Origin: Stereum hirsutum FP-91666 SS1 | Taxonomy: Eukaryota; Basidiomycota; Agaricomycetes; Russulales; Stereaceae | Direction: 5' to 3' | DNA length: 64,000 nt | Assembly: GCF_000264905.1 (NCBI RefSeq) | Contig: NW_006763131.1 | Span: 2,303,939 to 2,367,938 of the forward strand | In this document: positions 23,788 to 33,893 of the stretch, piece after piece | Layout of the letters: each line of letters begins with the position of its first letter | Position numbering within the stretch: position 1 is the stretch's first letter | The notes under the pieces: model-generated | Database searches by the model: none | Told to the model about the DNA's origin: nothing | Seen by the model: only the letters and a program-made list of their open reading frames with translations | Made by a program: the position numbers and the translations under genes

Positions 23788-25627
23788 ATGTCACTGCTTT
23801 CCTACATATTATCTCCAGCACGCTCTTCATCCAGGCGCACGACATTGAATATGACCCGAGCAGCGTCCACACAGGCGCGAGGTAAGGCGGCCCTCTTGCA
23901 GAAGAACCCGGACGATGTCGTTATTACGTTTGCGAAGAGGACGGCGATGGGGAGGGCGAAGAAGGGACAGTTGAAGGATACGCCTGTCGATGAGCTCTTG
24001 CATGCTTTGTTCAAGGTCGGTCTATTCCAATGTCGTTCGGACGGTTCGTTGAGCGAAAGGTTTGCCCCTATTGGTCATGACCCCGCATATTTCATCGCAG
24101 GCTACGTTGGAGAAAACTAGACTCGATCCATCCAAAGTAGATGATATCTGCGTCGGTGAGCCTCCACGGACCATGTTTGCTACACCAAGTTATCTCTGAC
24201 CCCCCATGTCTTCTGCAAGGTACATGTCATCCGCCTTCCCCACTCTACGTCTCCAGAGCAGCCGCCTTGGCCGCGGGCTTCCCCGACAAGGTCCCCATCT
24301 CCACGATCAACAGGCTCTGCTCATCTGGTCTTATGGCTATCAGGAGCATAGCTCATGATATTCAGTCTGGCGAAATCGAGTTGGGGCTTGCAGTCGGGGT
24401 GGAGAGCATGTCGTTGAAGTGCGTACAGATGCCCTTGCTCTACGTTCCGTGCCTCTGAATCGCGGAACTAACGGCGTTATGGAAATGTGCTTCTGATACT
24501 TCAGTCCTCGCCCTACACCTGTGGTTACTGAAGCGGTATCTGCGAACGCGCAGGCTCATGACTGCATCCAGGCGAGTTCGTTCTGTGGCCCTACTTGTGG
24601 TCGTCGTGCGCTAATGGTTATATTTAGCCCATGGGATGGACATCCGAGATGGTGGCCCAGACATACAAAGTCTCCCGTAAGAAACAGGACGAGTATGCAC
24701 TCATCTCTCATACCCGTGCTTCCGAGGTGCGCAACTAGCATTAACCGCACCCCTTACTTTATATCATTCTACTCTACCACTTACACAACTCTCTCCTACC
24801 GCCATAGGCCTCCTCCAAAGGCATATTCGCCGAAGAAATCCTCCCCATCGCACTCCGCGGCTCGACCATCTCCATCGACGACACCATCCGGCCCTCCGTC
24901 TCCTCCGACTCCCTCGCCTCCCTCAAACCGGTCTTCCCAGACTGGGGCGACGCGTCCACCACCGCCGGCAACGCGAGCGGGGTCGGCGACGGTGCCGCAT
25001 TATGCATTCTGACGACGAGGGAGAGGGCAGAGAAGGAAGGGATGGAGGTGTTGGGGAAGTGGGTGGGCAGTGTGGTCGTTGGTGTCGAGCCGAGATATAT
25101 GGGGATTTCGCCGGTCGCTGCTATTCCGAAGGTTTTGGGACAGTATGGGCTGGGGAAGGAGGATGTGGATGTTTATGAGGTGGGACTCTTTGAATTTCTG
25201 GTTGGAAATGGATGAACGTATGCTGACTCTGATTTTGTGCACAGATCAATGAGGCGTTCGCTTCTCAATTCGCGTACTGTGTGGAGGAGCTTGGTATCTC
25301 CATGGACAAAATCAATCCGAAGTACGTCCGCCAACCTGCTATTGTCATCTCAACCGCTGAACCAAGACCTCTTTTTGCTCCCTATAAGCGGAAGCTCCAT
25401 CGCGCTTACCCATCCTCTCGGCATGAGTATGTCCTTTGTCCGTCACCTGTTTGATGCAGCTTCTGACTCTTGAATTTGCAGCCGGCGTTCGTCAAGTAGT
25501 TACTGGTCTGGCCGAGCTTCGTCGCCGCAACCAGCAGATTCTTTGCACTAGCATGTGTATCGGGAGTGGAATGGGAGGTGCAGGACTGTTCGTTAACGAG
25601 GCATCGTCGCTGAAGGCAGCTCTTTGA
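23788..25627 (+). CDS. 3-ketoacyl-CoA / acetyl-CoA thiolase
   Basis: Nine exons (23788-24015, 24101-24155, 24220-24418, 24505-24571, 24628-24726, 24808-25179, 25245-25321, 25389-25426, 25482-25627) give 426 aa. The acyl-enzyme Cys is C128 in NRLCSSGLMAIRS. The second active-site segment is NEAFASQF, the His is H374 in LTHPLG, and the general-base Cys is C404 in CIGSGMGGAG. This full set fits an active thiolase that cleaves 3-ketoacyl-CoA in beta-oxidation or condenses acetyl-CoA. The closest resemblance is to the fungal peroxisomal Pot1/Fox3 type. However, I find no PTS2 nonapeptide near the N terminus and no PTS1 at the C terminus (LKAAL). The first 35 residues are Arg/Ser-rich without acids and look like a mitochondrial presequence. 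Intron 4 (24572-24627) starts with GC, not GT. Confidence 0.92.
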
Positions 25628-25809
25628 GCCTATCAGAGTACATCATCTATGCGGAAATCACACATCTTGCATTCGAACACGGTACACTGGCCACCTTACT
25701 TACTACATATAAAACCAAAAAGATCGTACACCCTCAAGTACACTTTCCCGTCATCTTGGTAGTCGTCGCCGCCGCTTATGATCCTTCCGGCCTGGTTTAA
25801 CTTACATAC

Positions 25810-27922
25810 CTACGCCTTGCTCTGCGCCTTCAACGCGGCGTCCACGACTTCGGTCATCCCGACCACTGCCTCTTCCTCCAATGTGTGACCCACCAACTGC
25901 AATGACACAGGCGCGTTCTTGAACGTCGTTGGGGAGTCGTCTGTTGTTGCAGGTCAGGTCAGAGACACGATTTGAGAGGGAAAAGGTGGAACGCACAGAG
26001 CTCGTAGCATTGCTGGTCCCTCTCGTTATAGAAATTGTGCGCTGGCTTGGGCTTGTCCAGCGTCTCGTCGACGGTTGTTACGGGAAAGGTGCATGCGGGA
26101 TAATCGAGGCAGTTCCAGATCATGGTGTATTGTGCCGAGCTGTACCATCGCACAGAGTATTTCTCGTTAGAACGACGCATGGACCATAAAGAAAGAAAAA
26201 GACGTACGAATTCTTCCCATGCGGCGGTGGCGCCCACGGGGCGACTGGTGAAATGATCGCATCTACAGGCCTTCCAGTTGTCGTATCCTTCACGCTTCCT
26301 CGCCACAACTCGAGATACTCCTGCCTCAAATCCCGCCTCTTCTTCTGGATCTGGAATAACTCGTAGACGGTCTTAGTCTTGCTGTCGTGGTAAAGCGCTT
26401 TGGCGTCGAGAGGAGCGTCTGGAGCCATCGATTGTAGCAGGGGCTCGCCAGTGAGTTTGGTGACGGCCTCGTAGTCGTCGACGCCCGCTGCAGTCCAAAT
26501 ATCGAGCTAAATCACACACGGGCATCAGTCTGTACTGGAGTAGCAAACAAGAAGAGGCGGTGGTCTTACGATACTATCATAGAGTTCCTGATGTTTGTGA
26601 GGTTTCCAGTCCACGACATCGTGTCCCGCATCCAGCAATGCCTTCTTCGTCATCTCCAAAGCCCGGATGACAGGCGGATGTGGCAACAACACACCGTCAT
26701 CCCACAAAATCCCAAAGCACAACTTCTTACCGCCTCCATGCTCGGCTAATTTGTATTCCTCCTCATTCCAGGGTTTGTGGATGACGAGCGGGTCCTTGAA
26801 CCACGGTTGCTTGGATATGACGGCCTCCATGAAGAGTTTGACGCCAGCCAAGGACGGTGAGAGAGGTCCTAGAACAGAGGGGAGGGAGTCTTGGCCTTCG
26901 AGGGAGTTGACGGCACCGGCGTAGGGGATACGGTGGTAGGATGGGCGAAGACCGTAAAGGCCGTTCATGGCGGCAGGAATACGGACGGAACTGGGGGATT
27001 GCGTACGGTTAGAAGAGTAGGGGTGAGTAAAGAGCCGTGTTGAAGTACTTGCCCTCCGATGTCAGAACCCACACCAAGGATACTACCTTTCATGGCGATG
27101 AGGGCGCCTTCTCCACCGGAGGAGCCGCCGCATGTGAGGGTGCGGTTTCGTGGATTGACCGTACGTCCAAACACTGTGTTGTACGTCTCTGACCACTGTA
27201 AAATGCGACATATATACAACGATCTATTGAGAGAAGGCAAGTGCACTGACCATCAGCGTTTGTGGCACATTCGTGCGAACATACGGTACGGCGCCACACT
27301 CGTAGAGGATATCAGCGACGACGGCGTTCTTTGCAGCGGGCTTTCCGACCCAAGAGACATAGCCTGCAGCGATATAGTAAATCACAGTGTACACGAAGAG
27401 ATTGTGAAATATTGCGCACCCATAATAGTCTCGAGACCTTCGAGTGCGATCTGATCCTTCAGGGAAATCGGCAAACCATGCAATGGACCCACGACTTTGC
27501 CCGTCGTCTTGAGCTGTTCATCGAGCCATTTGGCACGAGCAAGTGCTTTGTCGACAAAGATTTCAGTCAGGCAGTTGGTCTGTTACCCGGAGATCAATAT
27601 GGTGCACACTGTACCATAATTAGTCAGGCAAACCCCTATCGGGGGCACTCACCACTTGATGCGCAACAATAGCTCTCTTGGAGTACGCCGTCGTGACCTC
27701 CACAGACGTCCACTCTCCTTCCGCAAGCTTCTTCAGCAACGCAACAATATCTGTGAGCTCCGTGATCTCGATTTCCTTCTCCGTCAGTAACCCACACTCA
27801 ATCGGGAAGTTCGTGACATCGAGAACGTCCTCCGCGGGGAGCGTAACGATCCATTCTTTAGGGATGGTATCTTGTTGACGTTTACGCTTGTCTGCGACTA
27901 TTTCTTGCCAGGAAGCAGGCAT
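25810..27922 (-). CDS. Amidase signature family enzyme (acetamidase/FAAH-like)
   Basis: Eight exons (27922-27653, 27579-27420, 27363-27251, 27195-27053, 26990-26570, 26506-26208, 26139-25997, 25940-25810) give 559 aa. The Ser-cisSer-Lys triad is visible: K131 in GLPISLKDQ, S206 in CGGSSGGEGA and S230 in GSDIGGS. The spacings of 75 and 24 residues equal those recalled for mammalian FAAH. The family hydrolyses amides such as acetamide or fatty acid amides. The N terminus (SWQEIVADKRKRQ, then IPKEW) resembles fungal acetamidases of the AmdS type, so use of amides as nitrogen source is plausible but not shown. There is no signal peptide. Intron 4 (27052-26991) uses a GCAAGT donor. The gene converges with the thiolase, with 182 bp between stop codons. 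Confidence 0.92.
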
Positions 27923-29029
27923 TGTCGTGGAGGGAGCGCGGGACAGATGGGAGCTCGAGGTAGAGATAAGTGGGTGAGAGCTGGAATATCCATTTGGTTA
28001 GAGAGACTGTGAGTACCGGCATTCCCACCAAGCGCGATGTCCATTGCAAATTGTCGGACTTTGAAAGCTGCCGAGCAAGCCGCATGTCATTTCGACGTGG
28101 GCCACCGGAAAACTCACCGAGTTGGCTGGGTGGCACCTATGTGCGAGACCATTGCGTATTTTACTCAGGGTCCACTACCCCAGTAAATCTCATAAAATCT
28201 GGAATATTATTTTACATGTATTAACTTCATTTGGTTGCGACGGAATTTCTGCAATCTCTTCGAGTGATTTGATATGAAGGTAGGGTCTGGTGTGTAGCTC
28301 GTTCACGCTGAGATTAAAACATTCTGTCGCAACCAAATGAAAGAGACATAGTTTAGATGATTTTCTATGTAGCCATTTTGGATGTAACTATGCACATCAT
28401 CGCAGCATTTTGGTTTGCGTGTTCACAAGTGACGGGCCAGCAGCCACTCGGCAGCTCGGCAACGGGAGTAAGCGAGACGCGTCACGGCGGACTTTGAACC
28501 CGCTCGCAAAGGGTGAGCGCCGATACTCAGAGACTGTGCAAGTTATCGCAGGCGAGATCTCGAGGACGAACGGCCTGGCTCCCGCGTTATCTAATCTCCT
28601 CTTTCGATCCCAGATCCCATTATAAACAACAACACCAGTGGCGACTCTCTGGAGCAACAGGGGCCTAAAGGTAGAGTGGCCCATATTTCGGACGGCAAGT
28701 AAGGATCATACGGTTGACGGAACAGCTTGACTCGAATTCGCACATATATCCTGTCTGCAAAGAAAACCTTGTAACGATTTGCTCCTTCTTCGACAGCCAT
28801 CATCGTCGCTGGCCTTTAACTTTGCTCAGCCTTGGACGTCCGGATCAGCCGCAGTAGGTGCCCTGTTTGATCCTCTCTTGTACAGGCATAGCGGTGTAGC
28901 CGCATCAATTTACTAAAGGCATCACCGTTTGCGATGTCAGACGGTCTACTTAGACTACGTAGATCGACGGCAGTCAACGTCACCTCGGCCAGTTCAAGTT
29001 CTATCTCTATCCCTTCCTTCTCTTCCACG
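27923..29029. other. Intergenic region between divergent genes
   Basis: Promoters of the amidase (-) and of the CxxC-rich gene (+). The part at 28150-28400 is more AT-rich than its surroundings and contains a 21-bp inverted repeat. No gene is supported. Confidence 0.45.
28226..28341. repeat. Inverted repeat, possible small foldback element
   Basis: The arm at 28226-28246 reads TTCATTTGGTTGCGACGGAAT. It recurs as its reverse complement at 28321-28341 with one mismatch, 20 of 21. The loop is 74 bp. I see no target-site duplication. It could be a MITE remnant or a chance hairpin in an AT-rich promoter. Confidence 0.6.
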
Positions 29030-31747
29030 ATGGAGGACAATTTCGACTTCTGGCCCATCATGACCACCAACTCCTCTTCAGGATCTCAGGACGACCAAAC
29101 TCAGACTTGGAACTATGCGGCCTCGTATCCCCAAGATCCATCCTTTGGTATTTTGCATGGCCTCGACGATTCCTCAGTCAACAACATGCTCGAGTATGGT
29201 GTCCTACCTCCAATTCCATTGCAAACACAACCTCTTTATACGAATGAATCCCACTCGGCCTACTATCCCCATGCTGTACCGTCTCAGCAATATACGCCCA
29301 GCACGATGATACCGCCTTCACAGCCCAATCCCTACACAAATGACGCCCAACTTCAGCTCGAAATTCTCCGCGAGACACGCAGAATCAGGGAACTAGAGCT
29401 CACGATCGCGGCTGAGAAACGTCGCTCAGACGAGGCCATCATGCGCCAACGCGAGATGGAAGTCATGATAGCGACCGCCCCGCCACAGAACACCGTTGAG
29501 CCGTTCAACTTTGGACCGAATCTAGAGGTTTTTGGTGCATTGGATTCATGGCCTTTTGCGACGTTTCCATCCTTGTCCGACTATAACACAGACCCATCTA
29601 CCATATCCAACTCTCCGAGCAATCCATCCGCGGACATCACTCCTAACACTCCCCCATCCATGTTCCTTCCGAACGATGGTCCCTCTGATGTCGGAAACTC
29701 TCAAATGCCGTATCCCACTACGTCTTCGACCCCTCCACCCACCATCACACCTGCTTTACCTTCGTTAACGCCAAATAGACGGCGGCACCCTCACAAGAAA
29801 GAGCCCACCATCATCGAAGAGCGCGATATTTTTTGCATGCGATGCTCGAAACCCATGGTCAAAGCTCTCCTCCGCGGCACTCGTGCAGAGCTCGACGCAC
29901 AGTTTCGTCCCCAATTCCAGTGCAAGGACTGCGCACCCGTGAGACAGGCGACGGTCACCTCGTCGAAGAAACGTGGAAATGAACTCGAGGATACGGCGCT
30001 CCCTACTTTGTGTGTGGTATGCACGAAGCCTCAAGGCGAAGGCGGATTCGTGGCGAAGGATAGAGTGCCATTGATGTTTATGTGCGAGGTGAGTGTCTAT
30101 CTATGGTAGCAGGAGAAAAAGACTAAGCTATCGTTCCCGCTTACCTCAAAACAGATTATTTGCATTTCATGCTCGCATAAATACAAGCGGTTGGCCTGTT
30201 TATCGACCTCTTCATTTTATTTTATCTTTGATCATCCTTGGATTGTACGGGTTCATAGGTGTAGCCATTGTGGAGGTGGTACCGGTCGTATAGCCCTTGG
30301 TAAGTGGAGATGCAAGGAGCTTTTCGACGGCAACCGGAAAACATGTCGTCTGAGCCACGAAAAGTGAGGTCTCTTTCTCAGTTGTTCCGCGAATCGACTG
30401 AGCCATGAACATATCAACTAGACTCGGTGCAAGAGACATGGAAATGTCCGTTTGGGAAGTTCCCGGGGAAGTGCAGGATAGGGAGGAGTATCCGGCCATG
30501 GTCGAGGCTTGCTTGAATCTTTGGACGGATCATCATTTATCCAGAGCTGCTACGCCCGAGGTAAGATCAGCCCCTTGACTTCTTGTGAGACGTGGTTCAC
30601 CAAAGATTTCTTCATTCACGATCAGGTGCTGGAGCATTCGCCCGACCTCAGGTCATGGGAAGACATCCATGAGAAACTCATTAATGCAGGACCCCCGGGA
30701 CAGGTTCTTCTTACCCAACCACCAATTACACCGTATCACAGACAATATTTTGCTTTGACGTGGGCGAAGAAGCAGAGGAGAAGGGATAAGTCGAAGCCAG
30801 AATGGACGCGTTCGAGCGCGAAGGAGAAGAATATCGATGAATGGTAAACGCATCCTCTATACCTATTCTTCATGCATTCTAAGAGCCCGTCCTTTGCATA
30901 GGGTTGCGGTGGGTCTATTGCTTGGTCACAAGATGCTCTCAGCTCGGAAGCCATGAATGTGTTGTAACTGACATGCCTGACGTGTTCTTCCTAATTAGTT
31001 TAACACCCGCAAGTCCAATGTTCTCCTACCGGAAAATTCGGTCTTGTCTTCAGTGTGGTATTGCGAGTGGAATATCAAAGGTGTACACACCCGCAAATCG
31101 TGTCTCTTTCTAGCTCGTACTTAACGATGTATAATCCAGATCGGACCCTCATGACTGGAACCCTCACTATGTTCGACAGAGGCGACGTCGACGAACGTGC
31201 CGGATTCTCAGTCAGTAGTATCATACTCCGAACCCTGGACGAAATCAAGCGCCACAACGCTGAAATGCCCGAAGACATATGGGAACCACCTGAACATATA
31301 TGGGTGAGGTCGCACTTGTAATATTAGATAGGCTACATCTCATGGAATGTTTTTGGACGGTTCAAGGCACCACCAAGATATGCCCGCTCCCGTTCGTATT
31401 TAACAGTTGACGGGAAAGTCACTCACCCTACTGACCGTATCTCACGCGTTCTTCTACTCAACTGAATAGATCTACGTGTCAAGCTTTTTGAGCTCATACA
31501 GCGCAAATGCGGATTTCTTCCCCTCGACGAGTACCTCGGCCGTCATCCGCATATAAACCCTGCTATCTTCGGCCCAGATTCTGGACGCATCGCCAGCCAC
31601 ATGTTCAAGCGATGGTCGAACATCGACGGCTCAGGGCAGCAGAGTGTGATTTTTGCGAAAAGTTTAGGGACTGGATGGAATGCTGAGGACGTGAAGCATT
31701 TGATGCAGAAGGAGTTGATGAAGATGCCGAGAGGCGTGCAGATTTAA
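29030..31747 (+). CDS. Unrecognised CxxC-rich protein
   Basis: Nine exons (29030-30088, 30155-30189, 30259-30363, 30422-30560, 30626-30843, 30902-30908, 30999-31080, 31140-31303, 31484-31747) keep one frame for 690 aa. An in-frame Met at 28934 would add 32 Ser-rich residues. Residues 1-103 are acidic and Gln/Ser-rich. A charged helix, probably coiled coil, covers about 104-145. A Pro/Ser linker follows. From about 269 to 420 there is an array of cysteine pairs: CMRC, CKDC, CVVC, CISC, CSHC, with more single Cys and His (TCRLSH). This looks like several zinc sites. The C-terminal 270 residues (WTDHHLSRA, SVWYCEWNIK, HMFKRWSN) match nothing I recognise. A nuclear or nucleic-acid role is only a guess. 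The 7-nt exon 6 and the 180-nt last intron are the weakest parts of the model. Confidence 0.6.
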
Positions 31748-32594
31748 GGAGGGCAAAAGTCGACGACGAAGTTGTACTTGTTGCGCGACGATCGGGTTCA
31801 AGTGCGCTCAGTAAGCAGAGTAGAAGACGGAGTCCTTTGTACACAACTCGGCAGACAGGGCAGTGATGATGATGGACTTGCACATGCATTAAAAGTGTAC
31901 GGGTTACTGTGCAAAGAACTGTAGTATTACTCATCCTCTTCACCAGTTTTCTGCGTCCATGCTCCATGCACTACAATTCAAGAAGGTTGTTACCTAGAAG
32001 CAGGAAGGAAGTAGTAAGTAAGAAGTTGAGAGGTCTTGTCAACAAGATGTGAAAAGCTCAGAACGTCATTCATGTCAGTAACGCCAGACGAACAAGGCAA
32101 AGCCCTGTCAATCCGGGTCAAGTCGACTAAGAGGTGCCAGTGGTGGTTGTATAGTACAACACTCTTCATTGCGAGCACAAAAAGAGCGAAAACTCACCAA
32201 ATTGGATAGAGAATGTGGAGGCTGAGACGAGGACGAGACGAGGAACAGCGCGAGCTCGCGCGAAAAAGTTGGTGTTTATATATTTGCAAATTTAAAGTCC
32301 GCGCGCGCCTCGCCGGCGCGCCTGGTCTATCGATTGGGCTGCTCATCGTTCGTCCCAACCAGCTCGCCGTTCCTCAAGGTGAGTACATACATTCTGCTCA
32401 TGCTGTCGTCCTGGTAGAGCGTGGAGAGCACGTTTGGTCTACCAAGCATGTTTCGTTGCTGAAAGAATCAACACTGCCGGTGGATTGAGGTTGCGCTCTG
32501 CGGATGACTGGATGACCCGTATTCGATTGTTATGCGGCGCTGACCTCCTCCTTCCTTGATCTCATCCGCGTAGACCCACCCTTCCCTCCTCAGG
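31748..32594. other. RPS3 upstream region with GC-rich palindromes
   Basis: No gene is seen. About 340 bp before RPS3 there is a perfect 14-bp palindrome, then a GCGCGC-rich patch near 32300. A frame at 32213-32488 shows no domain. Confidence 0.45.
32248..32261. promoter_or_regulatory. Perfect 14-bp palindrome upstream of RPS3
   Basis: GCGCGAGCTCGCGC reads the same on both strands. It may be a dimeric factor site for the ribosomal protein promoter. The function is inferred from position only. Confidence 0.35.
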
Positions 32595-33577
32595 ATGTCT
32601 GCCCAAATCAGCAAAAAGCGCAAGTTCGTGGCTGACGGTGTCTTCCGCGCCGAACTTAACGAATTCTTCACCCGCGAGCTTTCCGAGGAGGGTTACTCTG
32701 GTTGTGATGTCCGTGTCACCCATGCTCGCACTGAGGTACGTCCCCTTCTTTTGGGATACATTATCATCTTGAAGTCGCCCTCACACATAACGCTCAGATC
32801 ATCATCCGTGCCACCCACACCCAAGAAGTCCTCGGTGAAAAGGGCCGCCGCATTCGTGAGCTCACCGCTCTCGTCCAAAAGCGTTTCAAGTTCCCGGAGA
32901 ACTCTCTCGAGCTCTACGCCGAGAAGGTCCAATACCGTGGTCTTTCCGCCGTTGCTCAGTGCGAGTCGCTTAGATACAAGCTCCTCGGTGGTCTCGCCAT
33001 CAGGAGGTACGTCTACTTCTCCTATTCGTCTCTGACACGATCTCAACGTGTGCATCTGTAGGGCATGCTATGGTGTTCTCCGCTTCGTTATGGAGTCAGG
33101 CGCCAAGGGTTGTGAGGTCGTTGTCTCCGGCAAGCTTCGTGCTGCCCGTGCCAAGTCCATGAAGTTCACCGACGGTTTCATGATCCACTCCGGTCAACCC
33201 GCCCGCGACTTCGTCGACTACGCCGTGCGCCACGTCCTTCTCCGCCAGGGTGTCCTCGGAATCAAAGTCAAGATGTGCGTTTTGCTCATATTTCTTTTTG
33301 TGAAGCACTTACTTACCGAGATATCCGCTCTTACAGCATGAAGGGTTGGGACCCTGAAGGCCAGCTCGGCCCCAAGAAGCCTCTTCCCGACTCCGTCCAG
33401 ATCCTCGAGCCTCCTGTCGACAAAATCGTCTCAGAGCCGTCTTCCGAGCAGCGCGAGCCTGCTATCCCCGTGCAGCCAATACCTCAAGCTCCAGCCGCCG
33501 AGGAGTCCGCGTACCAGGCCCAGGAGCCATCGTACGAGGCTCAGCAGCCCTACAGCGAGCAGCCCGCGACTTTCTGA
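32595..33577 (+). CDS. rps3: 40S ribosomal protein S3 (uS3)
   Basis: Exons are 32595-32735, 32798-33006, 33062-33274 and 33337-33577, giving 267 aa. The sequence starts [17 protein letters not shown] and follows uS3 throughout. It includes the KH domain loop [18 protein letters not shown], then [20 protein letters not shown] and [17 protein letters not shown]. uS3 lines the mRNA entry tunnel of the small subunit. The C-terminal tail after about residue 220 is rich in Gln, Pro, Glu and Tyr and ends SEQPATF. This tail varies between species. The ATG lies directly after a pyrimidine-rich leader, as in other ribosomal protein genes. Confidence 0.97.
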
Positions 33578-33893
33578 TCTCTGTTATGAGCCGTCCTCTT
33601 TTGCTTGTGTAGCAATTCGATTATTTCTGCATGCTGTACCCTGTTTTGAATTGAGACGATGCCATCGGCACTCAATACGTGTGTATCATCATCGAGGATT
33701 CGTCAAGCTATTCGTCACATATCGTGGGCATGGACAGAATTTCGTAAAAAGTGTATTTAAGAAGTACGCAATGTGGGAGCGAAACGACAGGGCACGATGC
33801 ATGATCCTTCGAGATGCAGACATTAATCTGCACTTTACTGATCGTCAGTCAACGTCTTGGTTCAGTCTGTTACGACTCACCTGCACTTATTCA
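33578..33893. other. Gap between convergent RPS3 and PL8 genes
   Basis: 316 bp, presumably two 3' UTRs. Nothing else is seen. Confidence 0.5.
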
